From Argopecten irradians (taxonomy: Eukaryota > Mollusca > Bivalvia > Pectinida > Pectinidae): a DNA stretch of 64,000 nucleotides. This document shows positions 24,731-36,867 of this stretch, in pieces. The position numbers and the translations under genes are program-made. How positions within the stretch are numbered: position 1 is the first letter of the stretch; each line of letters starts with the position of its first letter. The notes under the pieces were generated by a model. It worked only from the letters and a program-made list of their open reading frames with translations. It searched no databases and was not told the DNA's origin. The DNA lies in NCBI RefSeq assembly GCF_041381155.1, contig NC_091144.1, forward strand, positions 3,224,001-3,288,000, written 5' to 3'.

Positions 24731-25660
24731 TTATTTCTGTTCTGTCGTTAGGACGGCACAACCAAATCTGCCAGTCTCACGACTCATATTTCTCAAATAG
24801 TGACTGGTGAATGTAGACTCTGACTTCCAGGAAGCAGCCTCCATGATATCCTCCATCGATACCCCTTTAAACAGGGCGAAGGAAGTGGACAAGCTCCGAG
24901 TATCGTGTGCCTTTGCCATTGAAAAATCTTCTTCCTTGGCCTCTTTATAACATCTTTCAATAGTTTGGACAATCCATCTGGAGATGGTATCTCTAGAAGC
25001 AGCATGACATCTATTATCCTTGTAAGTGACAAAAAGCTGCTCTACCTTCTTCCTGAACTTTGAAGTTCTAGACAAATAACAACGAAGTGCCCTATAAGGG
25101 CACACTTAACTGTCCTCCTTTATAGAGGAGAATTCTGACATTTTAGGTAGAAAGATCTTTTTGGCTACATAAGATAGAGATTCATTTTTCGCCAAAAACC
25201 CTGGGTGAGGGATTAGGAGAAACTCCCTTTTTATCCCATCTAACATGGCCTTCTTTACAACAGAGGGCTTGTAAACAACTACGTCTTCTGCCTGAAGCAA
25301 TAGCAACTAAAAAAATACAGTCTTGAACGTCAAAAATTTCAATGGACTATTTACAAGAGGTTCAAACGGAGCTTTCATTAAACAATTCAACACTAATGAA
25401 AGACTCCAAGAAGGTGCTAGCCTTCGTTGAATAGGTCTGTTATTTACATATGCTTTTAGCAGGCTCTCTAACCTTGGATGGTTTCCTACCTTAATCCCAT
25501 TCCAACCTGGATGGATCAGCGAAATAGCCGACCTATACCCTTGAATAGTTCTAACTTGTAGGTTTTTCTCGGAAAAAAGATATTCCATGAACTCTGCAAT
25601 CTGACTTACAGTTGCCAAAAACGGATCGGTAACTTTATTGGATACTCTATGAGGAGATCT
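24731..25660 (-). pseudogene. DIRS tyrosine recombinase region
   Basis: The N-terminal core-binding part (near 25,350-25,640) precedes the catalytic domain. The catalytic part shows AHDTRSLSTS, which holds the second arginine, and ASWKSESTFTSHYLR, which holds the Trp/His and nucleophilic tyrosine positions. It is part of the fossil element 24,313-26,239 and is broken. Confidence 0.8.
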
Positions 25661-26239
25661 ATTAAATCTGGAAACCATGCTTGTCTCTCCCAGAATGGTG
25701 CTATCAGAATAAGAGTTATCTTCTCTTGTTGTACCTTCCTTATCACTCGTGCTACCAATGATATTGGGGGGTAAGCATAAGCGTACATCCCTTCCCAATT
25801 CTGAGCTAGAGCGTCGACAGCCAAAGCCTGACTGTCCGGTACCGGAGACATATACACCGGGAGTTGATGATTGAGTTTGGATGCAAACAGATCTATCTGT
25901 GGTTCTCCCCAAAAATGAAAAATTTGATTGAGAACCTGTTTCTGCATGGTCCATTCTGTTGGAATAATCTGAGACTTCCTGGATAGAGCATCTGCTGTTA
26001 AGTTCAACCTGCCCGGGATGTGAATTGCCCGGAGTTCTATCCCCTGTTCTATACATAACTGAAGTATCTTCCATGTTAGTATACAAAGGGTCGGAGAATG
26101 AGTCCCCCCTTGTTTGTTTATATACGAAACTACTGTTGAATTGTCTGACTGGACTAGAACTTTCTTTCCTTGTAGTAGAGGTATGATCTGAGAAACTGAT
26201 AGGTGAATAGCTTTTAGCTCTTTCCAATTGATATCTTTG

Positions 26240-27429
26240 TGTTCTGCCCCGTGAAGTTTGAGACAGACAGATAACAGAGTTCCTCAAGATAACTGCATCA
26301 ATCTTTTATTGGATCCCGTAAAACTACAATTACACAAATACAAGACAATGTTACAATGTGACTACATTCAAAGTTTGTCTATATTCTTAATTGTCTGAAT
26401 AAAAGGCTATGGAAGTTATACAAAGTTTCCTTGTTTGCGTACAGATAATTATTTTTTCATTCAAGTTACATGTATAACTGATTTACGACAATTCGTGAAC
26501 TTCTTATATATGACTGTTTACCATCTCACTAACTCATTATTATGAATATAACATGAATTACAGGTTTCTACTTTATGAGTAAAGCAAATACATGAGTTTC
26601 TTCTTTACAATAAAAAGGAAAATAAACACTGTTCAATACAACTTACACTGGTTAGGCCTTTAGTACGGAACTGCTTCTCCGTTACCAGGTATACATTTGT
26701 ACGTAGATTGACTATAATCAATACAAACGAGACATCTAAGGAAATGTTTACAAATCATTACCGTATCTGTTCAGCAGTGAACCCTCCGTGCATATCAAAA
26801 TGATATGATCAATACTCGAATTATATAAGTTTTACCACCTTATATCTGAAGTGCCAATGTACACAGACTTAGCGAAACTAGCTTGGAATAGATACACAAT
26901 ACAAAATATCCAAACTTATTGTGTATACTGTAACGGAGACTAGGGCCACCAACTGAACAAATACGGTACAACACATACAATCTGTAATGCTCATATAACC
27001 GCACTTTATGTAACTAGGTGACTAGAATTAGAGTGAACACTTCAAATTGGTACATGAAATAAGTAACTTTAAGTGTCATTGAATACAAACAAATAATAAT
27101 AGGTTTTCCGTAAATGAAAACATAGGGGACGAAATGTCTTATACAAATTCGCTACATGTTTAACACCGAAATAAGCAGAGTATGGTATTGACAAGGGTTT
27201 CTGGTTCATGCAGCGGGCGCTTGAGTATTTTTGCCTTTGTATTGTTTGTAGTTTGTATCACAAAACTTACACTGTGCGTCAATGCGCTCACGTTTCTGTT
27301 GTTGCTTTTCAATGCATCGCCCATGCTGTTCACCATGTCAGGGGAGAATACTCTTAGTCACTCGTGTGCTTGAAATATAGGGTGTCAGTACACCAAAATT
27401 AACTTCGCGACGAACGGCGTTCCAGCACA
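26240..27429 (-). repeat. BEL/Pao LTR 1 (3' LTR of copy A)
   Basis: 1,190 bp, TG...CA, nearly identical to the sequences at 33,537 and 40,180. A minus-strand AATAAA (26,305-26,310) lies where an LTR polyadenylation signal would sit. A G-rich tract abuts its inner edge (27,430-27,439 on the minus strand), as expected for a polypurine tract next to a 3' LTR. Confidence 0.93.
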
Positions 27430-27439
27430 CTCCCCGTCC
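27430..27439 (-). other. Probable polypurine tract of BEL copy A
   Basis: The minus-strand text GGACGGGGAG sits directly against the inner edge of LTR 1. This is the position and composition expected of the plus-strand primer of an LTR element. Confidence 0.6.
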
Positions 27440-27512
27440 TGATATTGAATATATCACCATTTTATGTCATACAATTAAACAATCAACATTCTCCTTAGCT
27501 TTCTAGCCTATT

Positions 27513-28962
27513 TTAATTTTCCAGAAGAAGGACCAATTCGTTAATTGGTCGAGTTAGAAGAGTCGTACTACCATCCTTCCCAATCCTCACTTCGGCCTTT
27601 CGTACCTTGTTGTCCAAATCACTTCGGAATGCCCTGGTCACAATACCCATCCTCCAGTCGGACCGAGGAACCGTTTTCTCGCGTAGGAGAATGATATCAC
27701 CTTCTTTCACCTCTGGCCGATCACTCTTCCATTTTTTGCGTGATTGGAGATTTTGTATATAACCTTCTCGCCATTTCCTCCAGAAAATGTCTGAAAGTGC
27801 TTGGACTTGTCTCCAGTGAGATTTATACATGTCTTTCTCAGAGAAGGTCAATGTTGATACATGATCGGCGTACCCGATCTTTTGGTTGAGTAAGGTAGCT
27901 GGGCTCAGAATCTCAGGGCACTTTGGATCAGTTGAGATGGAAGCAATAGGACGTGAATTGACTATGGCACATACTTCTGCCATAAACGTGGTCAGAACTT
28001 CATGGGTGAGCCTTTTCACAGAACCATCAAGCATCATGCCTTCTAGAATTCTCCGCACAAGGCCAATCATTCGTTCCCAGACTCCTCCCATATGGGAGGA
28101 GTGGGGCGCGTTGAATTTCCACACAATATCAGAATCGCTCATGTATTTGGCAACAGGTGCATCTCCAACATGAATTCCTGTTATTCCAAGTTCATTCACA
28201 GCACCGATGAAGTTTGTTCCACAATCTGATCTGAATTCCTTCACGTTGCCACGAAATGCTACAAAACGGCGTAGTGCATTTATGAAGGACGAGCTTGTCA
28301 TTTCCTCTACTACCTCGATGTGTATGGCGCGAGTTGTCAGACATGTAAATAACACGGCCCAACGTTTGGAATTGGCTGAATCCACCTCGTGTTTTCCTTG
28401 TAACAATCGACCAGGGACCAAAGACATCAACACCGACCGACGTAAAAGGCGGTCCTGGTACAAGACGATCGGCAGGAAGAGCTGCCATTTTCTGATGTTC
28501 GAATTTCCCTCTGAGCTTTCTACACGTGACACAATCTCTTATGATACTGGAAATTAACCGCTTGGCTCCGATTATCCAATATCCGTTATTCCTCAGTGAG
28601 CCTTCTGTTATAAGCCGTCCTTGGTGATGTACGAACTCATGGTAGAATCGCACAATGAGTTTTGACACATGGTGTTTCTTAGGTAGGATTATTGGATTTG
28701 TCTCTTCGAAAGGAAGACAACTATTTCTGAGGCGTCCTCCAACACGTAATATGCCTTTATTATCCAGGTAGGGGTCAAGTGTTTTAATAGGACTGCGCTC
28801 TGGGACAGGCTTGTCCTTTTCTAGACATCCAATTTCTTCGCTGAAGGTAGACTGCTGAACTAATCTGATCACCGCAACTTCTGCATCGCCCCTGTTGGGC
28901 AGGAAAGGTTGATCATCTTCCTGTATTACCTCTCCATCGATTCCTGAAACGTTGAACTGCAC
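27513..28962 (-). pseudogene. BEL copy A integrase and C-terminal Pol region
   Basis: The minus strand carries a zinc-binding segment (HHQGRLITEG ... CVTCRKLRGK), the integrase core (RSDCGTNF and APHSSHMGGVWERMIG, which includes the catalytic glutamate), and the C-terminal module of BEL Pol proteins (FWRKWREGYIQNLQ onward). It belongs to copy A and is counted among its few breaks. Confidence 0.88.
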
Positions 28963-31900
28963 GTTTGATCAAGAGTACAGCATTCGCAAGACGTCTCCAA
29001 CTGGAAAAAGTGTTCAAACCTTGTACACGGAGTTTTCTGACACACTGTTTTAAGACTAGTAACCGTGGGTCTGAGTTCTTTATCATTATCCGGCTCGACA
29101 AGGTCATACGTCGAATCATGGTTCTTCGGAAGTTGTTTAGGACCCTGTAACCACAAACTCTTCTCGAAACCCTTAAGCGTTGCTGACGAACGTGTTGCTT
29201 GATCAGCTGGATTATCACAAGTAGAAACGTAAATCCACTGTGAGGGCCTTGAACTCCGGAGTATCCTCTCCACGCGATTAGCTACATAGGTGTAAAACCT
29301 CCTAGTTCTGTTGTTAATGTATCCAAGAACCACTCTACTATCACTGTGATACCGAACGTTCTCAACTCCCAAAGTTTCACATGCGACTTCGCCAACTTCG
29401 ACGGCTAAGACGGCTGCACACAGCTCTAATCTAGGGATAGTGTGCCCTTTGGACGGAGCCAACTTGGCTCTGCCCATCACGAATCCAATATGAGAATCAC
29501 CTCCAGAGCGAGTTTGCATGTAGGCAACTGCAGCAACAGCGAGCTCCGAAGCATCACAATACACATGCAGCTGGACATCCTCTGCTATGCTTGTCGAAAT
29601 CGGTGTGAACATCCGCGGAATCTGCATGTCCTTCAGACTTGTCAAAGATGCCTTCCATGCATTCCACTTATTTTGATAACTGATAGGCAGGGGTGTGTCC
29701 CAACTGGCTCCCGTAGTTAACTCCCTTAACAATATGCGTCCCTGAATGGAGAACGGTGACAGAATTCCCATGGGATCAAAAATGCTGTTCAATGTTGATA
29801 GCATTTCTCGACGCGTTTCTGATTGCACAGGAAGCTGTACGTCGAAATGGAAGGTGTCAGAGTCTAAGTTCCATGATACGCCAAGGCTGCTTTGAGTTGG
29901 CATCTTATCTGCCTTAATGTCTATGGATGCGAGTCCTTCACTCAAATCCTCCTGTGGGAATGCCTTAACTATCTCCATGCTGTTGGATACGACTTTGTGA
30001 AGACGAATGTTACCATTATTTTGCAAAACCGACTGTGTCCTCTTCAAAAGAGCAGTTACCTCGCTAGCATCAGGGCCGGATGTTAGTGCATCGTCGACAT
30101 AAAAGTCATTCATGACGAAGTTTCGTATGTCACCGTCTGCCTTCTCCACGGCTTTATGAAGAGCAAAGGTCGCAACTGCTGGCGATGGGCTGTTGCCAAA
30201 AACATGGGCTCGCATCCGGTACTCTATTAAGTCGAGATTTGGATCATTGTTTCTGTACCAGAAGAAACGAAGGAAGTTCCGATGTTCCTCCTTAACCAAA
30301 AACCGATAAAACATCTGCTCTATATCTGCGGACACTGCATATTTGTCCTTGCGGAAGCGCAAAAGTATGGATAGTAAGCTGTTTGTCAGGTTGGGACCCG
30401 ATAGCAGATTCTGGTTTAGGGACGTTCCTTTAAACTCTGCGGATGAGTCAAAAACTCCTCTTATCCTCCCTGGTTTCTTTGAGTTGTAAACCCCGAAAAA
30501 TGGAAGGTACCACACCTCGCCTTGGGGTGGAGGTGCTACCTCAGCCGCCCCAGAATCCAGAACCTTTTTCATGAAGGCGACGAAGTGGTCTCTTTTGTCT
30601 TTATCGGTCTTCAAACTTCTGTCCAGAATCATTGCCCTTTTTATGGCCACCGACTTGTTGTTTGGCAATTTCGTTCTTCCGGTTCGGAATGGCAAGGGTG
30701 CAACCCAAAATCCGTCTTCATCTTGCACACACTGGTTACTCATAATTTCCATGAACTCCCTGTCCTCTACAGACCAAGCTGGCTTCTCATCATCCTTTCC
30801 TCTCTCAAATAATGGGTCATAACGTATCTCCTCCTTTACCCAAAGGTAGTTTTTACAGGGAGCTAATATGGAAGCATGTCCGTTTACAAAGTTGGTCTTG
30901 AACGTACTGACCTGGATATCTCTATCTGGAGGGTGGGCTTTGTTCAAGCAGACCTCACCAACGATCACCCAGCCTAAGCCAGTGCGTTGCGCAAAGGGTG
31001 AGCCTCGTGGTCCGGTAATTTGTTGGTTTACGTGATGTGCCTCTGGTAGATCTCTGCCTATCAGCAAACCGACAGAGCAATCAGGTTTGTATTCCGGAAT
31101 CCTTGAGCCAAGCTGCTTTAGATGGCTAAAGTGCCGAACGACTTCAGGCGTTGGTATTTCGGATTCATCAGTAGGTATATTATTGCATTCAATCAATGGA
31201 GGAAGGGAATACATCGTGGATCCTTCACTTGACCGAATAACAAGGCCAATGGCCTTCCGACCAGACAATTTAGATCTTCCAGAACAGGAGGTAAGAGTAT
31301 ATTCTATTTCCCTCCCCGCCATTCCAAGAGAATCCAAAAGTTCAGTAGAAGCTAGAGATCGATTACTTTGGTCGTCAAGCAAAGCGTAAGTTGAAACTCG
31401 TTTACTGGGTTCGTCCTCTGAAAATACCTCTACCAAGACTATCTTAGAGCAGGACCTGCCGTGGAATCCATCCCCACAAACTAGTGTGCAGTGTGTGTTG
31501 ACTTTCTGATTCTCACTGCTTTGGTGTGTTTCCGCCTGATTGTGCTTCTCAACCTGATTTCTCGGATTAGTCAAATTTTCTTTGTTCCGTGTATGATCGC
31601 TGTCCCTCCGCTCATGAAGTACTGTTAGATGCCTTTTGCTACCACAGACAGAACAGCTCACCTGTGCCTTACAGTCCTTAGCGATATGTTTGTCTGTTGT
31701 ACAGCACTTGAAACATATCTTGTGTTCCTTCAGCAGATTTTTCCTTTCCTCGATGGGCCTTCTCCCGAAATCTCTGCATTCGTTTAGGAAATGCGTCCGC
31801 GAGTTGTGAAGGGGACACATCTTGGTATCGAGTTCCTTCTCCTTTGAAGTGACTTCTGTTTTCTTTACTGTGATTGATCTGTTGTCCGTCTTTTTAGGGT

Positions 31901-33485
31901 TTCTAACTTCCCCACTTGTCGACTTTTGTCCTTCTATAGAGAAACTTGGGTCATTTAGTAGTCGAGCCATGTCCTTAATAAAGGTCACAAAGTATGAAAA
32001 AGGAGGAAACGATACATTTCTAGTGTTCTTGTAAGAAAAGGCTCTATCATTCCACTTAAACTGGAGACGAGTTGGTAATTTGTTCAAAACTTGCCTAATC
32101 CCCAATGGCGAGTCGTAATGCGCCAAAATCTGTTGGTATCTTGGATCTTCCTTTAATACTAGTATTTCCGTTAAAACATCTGCTAACTCATACATCCTCA
32201 CGTTGTCGATGGTCTTTGGGAAATTGTCAAGCTTGGATCTGAGACAAGCTTCAACAGCTTCTGGACTGCCAAACCGTTCATCCAATCTCTCCCAAAGCAG
32301 CCTTTTGCCAAGGTCAGGATTACTTCCGTTACTGCTTCTAATACTTAATGCATATGTTGAGGATGTAGGACCCAGCCACTTCACCAAGAGGTCTAACTCC
32401 TCTGCTGCACCGAGAGAAGCCTCTTGAACTACTGCCTTAAAGGTCGTTCTCCATGAGATATAATGATTAGGCTTATCATTGAAAACGAAAAGTCGAGAGG
32501 AGGCTAATTCCTTTCTCATAAGGAAATTCACTATCGTTGGCATCACCTCATCCTTATGATCACGGAGTGGAGGACTTTCATCTGATGGTCTTGTGTTGGC
32601 AGCACTCTGTGTTTGAGGTATGAACGCTCTGGCTGTGGGACGTAGAGCTACATCCTCATGTGGAATGCCTGAATGGTCGTTAACAAACACTTTGGTTCTT
32701 TCATATGAACTTTCAACCTCATCCGGCAACATTTGACCATTTTCCTCCAAAGCCATTTCTTCATACGCCTCTGCTTCAGCTTCTGCCTCAGCACACAGTT
32801 GTTCATTCTTTACTAGATCTAGGTCCACGTTAAGCTCTTGTTTAAGCCGTTGAGTTCTAGCTTGGGTCATGGCCTCCTGCTCCTCTAACTCCGCTTGCTT
32901 CCTACGGATCTGGGCCTGCTTCTGTAAGAACTCCTTGGATGCTTTGGCCTTTGATGCAAGGGCCTTCTTCCTCCTTGCCTCTGAACTGGCGTCTGATCGA
33001 CGGCTTGAACTTGAATGTCTTGATGATCTGTCAAAGAGTGAATCTCCCTTCTCGTCCAGTTGGTGTAACACGCTTTTAACCATATCATCTGACTGGGCAT
33101 CCTCTCGAGTAAATGAGTCCAGATATCTAATACTATCCTCTGTGTAGTTTGCATGCATGTAGTCGACATAATCCCTAGCCCTCAGCCTGTATCGACTATA
33201 TACTAGACAGAGTTTCGTCTTGGCATCGCCTATATCCTTGCGATTATCCTTCACATTTGTTACCTCATTGATTACCTCACACACCTCTTGCCAACTGTCT
33301 CTAAGTAAAGCTTGATGATTTTGGACTGTTTTCTGGTATAATTCAAATGCCTTTTCTGTCAGTGTCCTTACTCTCGGTTGGCGTTCAGGCGTAGGTATCT
33401 CAGAGCCTGTATCTCTCTCCCTTGTCTGTGGTGGTTGTTCCTGTGTTTTAGGTTTAACATTATCACCTACCTCTTGTTCAGACAT
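28926..33485 (-). CDS. BEL copy A Gag-protease-RT-RNase H open frame, 1,519 aa
   Basis: Retrotransposon polyprotein. The Gag part has a long Glu/Lys/Arg-rich coiled coil (about 150-240) and zinc-knuckle cysteines (about 590-630). The retropepsin-like motif ALLDDQSN lies near 700. Reverse transcriptase runs from about 990, with YVDD near 1,126, followed by RNase H-like sequence. The length and domain order fit BEL/Pao elements, where Gag and Pol often form one long frame. It is transcribed from LTR 2 on the minus strand. The start chosen is the first ATG of the frame, just inside the 5' LTR. Confidence 0.9.
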   Translation of the reverse strand: MSEQEVGDNVKPKTQEQPPQTRERDTGSEIPTPERQPRVRTLTEKAFELYQKTVQNHQALLRDSWQEVCEVINEVTNVKDNRKDIGDAKTKLCLVYSRYRLRARDYVDYMHANYTEDSIRYLDSFTREDAQSDDMVKSVLHQLDEKGDSLFDRSSRHSSSSRRSDASSEARRKKALASKAKASKEFLQKQAQIRRKQAELEEQEAMTQARTQRLKQELNVDLDLVKNEQLCAEAEAEAEAYEEMALEENGQMLPDEVESSYERTKVFVNDHSGIPHEDVALRPTARAFIPQTQSAANTRPSDESPPLRDHKDEVMPTIVNFLMRKELASSRLFVFNDKPNHYISWRTTFKAVVQEASLGAAEELDLLVKWLGPTSSTYALSIRSSNGSNPDLGKRLLWERLDERFGSPEAVEACLRSKLDNFPKTIDNVRMYELADVLTEILVLKEDPRYQQILAHYDSPLGIRQVLNKLPTRLQFKWNDRAFSYKNTRNVSFPPFSYFVTFIKDMARLLNDPSFSIEGQKSTSGEVRNPKKTDNRSITVKKTEVTSKEKELDTKMCPLHNSRTHFLNECRDFGRRPIEERKNLLKEHKICFKCCTTDKHIAKDCKAQVSCSVCGSKRHLTVLHERRDSDHTRNKENLTNPRNQVEKHNQAETHQSSENQKVNTHCTLVCGDGFHGRSCSKIVLVEVFSEDEPSKRVSTYALLDDQSNRSLASTELLDSLGMAGREIEYTLTSCSGRSKLSGRKAIGLVIRSSEGSTMYSLPPLIECNNIPTDESEIPTPEVVRHFSHLKQLGSRIPEYKPDCSVGLLIGRDLPEAHHVNQQITGPRGSPFAQRTGLGWVIVGEVCLNKAHPPDRDIQVSTFKTNFVNGHASILAPCKNYLWVKEEIRYDPLFERGKDDEKPAWSVEDREFMEIMSNQCVQDEDGFWVAPLPFRTGRTKLPNNKSVAIKRAMILDRSLKTDKDKRDHFVAFMKKVLDSGAAEVAPPPQGEVWYLPFFGVYNSKKPGRIRGVFDSSAEFKGTSLNQNLLSGPNLTNSLLSILLRFRKDKYAVSADIEQMFYRFLVKEEHRNFLRFFWYRNNDPNLDLIEYRMRAHVFGNSPSPAVATFALHKAVEKADGDIRNFVMNDFYVDDALTSGPDASEVTALLKRTQSVLQNNGNIRLHKVVSNSMEIVKAFPQEDLSEGLASIDIKADKMPTQSSLGVSWNLDSDTFHFDVQLPVQSETRREMLSTLNSIFDPMGILSPFSIQGRILLRELTTGASWDTPLPISYQNKWNAWKASLTSLKDMQIPRMFTPISTSIAEDVQLHVYCDASELAVAAVAYMQTRSGGDSHIGFVMGRAKLAPSKGHTIPRLELCAAVLAVEVGEVACETLGVENVRYHSDSRVVLGYINNRTRRFYTYVANRVERILRSSRPSQWIYVSTCDNPADQATRSSATLKGFEKSLWLQGPKQLPKNHDSTYDLVEPDNDKELRPTVTSLKTVCQKTPCTRFEHFFQLETSCECCTLDQTCSSTFQESMER

Positions 33486-33536
33486 CCTGACCGTTGTGTC
33501 TATCTGCTATACCTGGCTCGTCAACCCAGTTTTTAC

Positions 33537-34726
33537 TGTTCTGCCCCGTGAAGTTTGAGACAGACAGATAACAGAGTTCCTCAAGATAACTGCATCAATC
33601 TTTTATTGGATCCCGTAAAACTACAATTACACAAATACAAGACAATGTTACAATGTGACTACATTCAAAGTTTGTCTATACTCTAAAATGTCTGAATAAA
33701 AGGCTATGGAAGTTATACAAAGTTTCCTTGTTTGCGTACAGATAATTATTTTTCATTCAAGTTACATGTATAACTGATTTACGACAATTCGTGAACTTCT
33801 TATATATGACTGTTTACCATCTCACTAACTCATTATTATGAATATAACATGAATTACAGGTTTCTACTTTATGAGTATAGCAAATACATGAGTTTCTTCT
33901 TTACAATAAAAAAGAAAATAAACACTGTTCAATACAACTTACACTGGTTAGGCCTTTAGTACGGAACTGCTTCTCCGTTACCAGGTATACATTTGTACGT
34001 AGATTGACTATAATCAATACAAACGAGACATCTAAGGAAATGTTTACAAATCATTACCGTATCTGTTCAGCAGTGAACCCTCCGTGCATATCAAAATGAT
34101 ATGATCAATACTCGAATTATATAAGTTTTACCACCTTATATCTGAAGTGCCAATGTACACAGACTTAGCGAAACTAGCTTGGAATAGATACACAATACAA
34201 AATATCCAAACTTATTGTGTATACTGTAACGGAGACTAGGGCCACCAACTGAACAAATACGGTACAACACATACAATCTGTAATGCTCATATAACCGCAT
34301 TTTATGTAACTAGGTGACTAGAATTAGAGTGAACACTTCAAATTGGTACATGAAATAAGTAACTTTAAGTGTCATTGAATACAAACAAATAATAATAGGT
34401 TTTCCGTAAATGAAAACATAGGGGACGAAATGTCTTATACAAATTCGCTACATGTTTAACACCGAAATAAGCAGAGTATGGTATTGACAAGGGTTTCTGG
34501 TTCATGCAGCGGGCGCTTGAGTATTTTTGCCTTTGTATTGTTTGTAGTTTGTATCACAAAACTTACACTGTGCGTCAATGCGCTCACGTTTCTGTTGTTG
34601 CTTTTCAATGCATCGCCCATGCTGTTCACCATGTCAGGGGAGAATACTCTCTTAGTCACTGTGTGCTTGAAATATAGGGTGTCAGTACACCAAAATTAAC
34701 TTCGCGACGAACGGCGTTCCAGCACA
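33537..34726 (-). repeat. BEL/Pao LTR 2, shared by copies A and B
   Basis: 1,190 bp, TG...CA. It is the 5' LTR of copy A and also lies at the 3' side of copy B. It shares small variants with LTR 3 (for example near 33,680) that LTR 1 lacks. Confidence 0.93.
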
Positions 34727-36867
34727 CAATATTTGGCAAAAACAGGTGCATCTCCAACATGACATTCTGTTATTCCATGGGTTCATTCACAAGCAACGAT
34801 GAAAGGTTGTTCCGACTCATCTGATCTGAATTCCTTCACACGTTTTGCCACGAAATGCTACAAAAACGGCCGTAGTGGCATTTTTGAAGGACGAGCTTAG
34901 TGTCATTTCCTCTTACTGCCTCGATGTGTATGGCGCGAGTTGTCAGACATGTAAATATCACGGGCAAACGTTTGGAATTGGGCTGATCCACCTCGTGTTT
35001 TTCTTTGTAACAATCGACCCAGGGACCCAAAGACATCTCAACACCGACCGACGTAAAAGGCGGTCCTGGGTACAAGACGGATCGGCTGGAAGAGCTGTCA
35101 TTTTCTGATGTTCGAATTTCCCTCTGAGCTTCCTACACGTGACACAATCTCTTTTGATACTGGAAATTAACCGCTTGGCTCCGATTATCCAATATCCGTT
35201 ATTCCTCAGTGAGCCTTCTGTTATAAGCCGTCCTTGGTGATGTACGAACTCATGGTAGAATCGCACAATGAGTTTGTGACACATGGTGTTTCTTAGGTAA
35301 GGATTATTGGACTTTGTCTCTTCGAAAGGAAGAACAACTATTTCTGAGGCGTCCTCCAACACGTAATTTGCCATTTATTATCCAGGTAGGGGTCAAGTGT
35401 TTTAATAGGACTGCGCTCTGTGGGGACAGGCTTGTCCTTTTCTAGACACCCAATTTCTTCGCTGAAGGTAGACTGCTGAACTAATCTGATCGCCGCAACT
35501 TCTGCATCCGCCCTGTTGGGCAGGAAAGGTTGATCATTTCTGTATTACCTCTCCATCGATTCCTGAAACGTTATGAACTGCACGTTGATCAAGAGTACAG
35601 CATTCGCAAGAGTCTCCAACTGGAAAAATGTTCAAACCTTGTTACACGGAGTTTTCTGACACACTGTTTTAAGACTTGTAAACGTGGGTCTGAGTTCTTT
35701 ATTCATTGTATCGGCTCGACAAGGTCATACGTCTGAATTCATGGTTCTTCGGAAGTTGTTTAGGACCCTGTCTAACCACAAACTCTCTCTCGAAAACCCT
35801 TTTAAGCGTTGCTGACGAACGTGTTGCTTGATCAGGCTGGATTATACAAGTAGAAACGTAAATCCAATGTGAGGGCCTTGAATCCTCGGGAGTATCCTCT
35901 CCACGCGATTAGCTACATAGGTGTAAAAACCTCCTAGTTTCTGTTGTTAATGTATCCAAGAACTACTCTACTATCACTGTGATACCGAACGTTCAAAACT
36001 CCCACAAAGTTTCACATGCGACTTCGCCAACTTCAAACGGCTAAGACGGCTGCACCACAGCTCTAATCTCTAGGGATAGTGTGCCCTTTGGACGGAGCCA
36101 AACTTGGCTCTGCCCATCACGAATCCAATATGAGAATCACCTCCAGAGCGAGTTTGCATGTAGGCAACTGCAGCAACAGCGAGCTCCGAAGCATCACAAT
36201 ACACATGCAGCTGGACATCCTCTGCTATGCTTGTCGAAATCGGTGTGAACATCCGCGGAATCTGCATGTCCTTCAGACTTGTCAAAGATGCCTTCCATGC
36301 ATTCCACTTATTTTGATAACTGATAGGCAGGGGTGTGTCCCAACTGGCTCCCGTAGTTAACTCCCTTAACAATATGCGTCCCTGAATGGAGAACGGTGAC
36401 AGAATTCCCATGGGATCAAAAATGCTGTTCAATGTTGATAGCATTTCTCGACGCGTTTCTGATTGCACAGGAAGCTGTACGTCGAAATGGAAGGTGTCAG
36501 AGTCTAAGTTCCATGATACGCCAAGGCTGCTTTGAGTTGGCAATCTTATCTGCCTTAATGTCTATGGATGCGAGTCCTTCACTCAAATCCTCCTGTGGGA
36601 ATGCCTTAACTATCTCCATGCTGTTGGATACGACTTTGTGAAGACGAATGTTACCATTATTTTGCAAAACCGACTGTGTCCTCTTCAAAAGAGCAGTTAC
36701 CTCGCTAGCATCAGGGCCGGATGTTAGTGCATCGTCGACATAAAAGTCATTCATGACGAAGTTTCGTATGTCACCGTCTGCCTTCTCCACGGCTTTATGA
36801 AGAGCAAAGGTCGCAACTGCTGGCGATGGGCTGTTGCCAAAAACATGGGCTCGCATCCGGTACTCTA

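Larger units (their letters stand above)
24313..26239 (-). mobile_element. DIRS-type tyrosine-recombinase retroelement fragment (fossil)
   Basis: Minus-strand parts in order from the right: an RNase H region, with a DIRS-like segment centred on DNSTVVSYINKQGGT at about 26,130; the linker typical of DIRS elements (FASKLNHQLPVYMSPVPDSQ, about 25,850); and a tyrosine recombinase (about 24,731-25,660). Complex terminal repeats follow at 24,313-24,655. It is a 3' portion only and is broken, with several breaks. At 26,240 it is cut by the first LTR of the BEL pair, and I could not find it resuming beyond 41,372. It is older than the BEL copies. Confidence 0.85.
26240..34726 (-). mobile_element. BEL/Pao LTR retrotransposon copy A (fossil, nearly whole)
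   Basis: LTR 1 and LTR 2 bound an internal region of about 6.1 kb on the minus strand. The parts present are Gag with coiled coil and zinc knuckles, a BEL-type aspartic protease (ALLDDQSN), reverse transcriptase with YVDD, RNase H, the HHCC zinc-binding region, the integrase core and the BEL-specific C-terminal region. No envelope gene is seen. It looks nearly whole, with about two or three breaks. The LTRs differ at only a few positions per kilobase by eye, so the insertion is young. It shares LTR 2 with copy B. Confidence 0.93.

Noticed and set aside
27182-27373. A 63-codon hydrophobic frame, also seen at 34,478 and 41,123
   Set aside because: It lies in the LTRs of the BEL elements, antisense to them, and is repeated only because the LTR is repeated.
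29442-33147. Plus-strand frames opposite the BEL Gag-Pol region
   Set aside because: Antisense shadows of the retrotransposon polyprotein, duplicated exactly in copy B.
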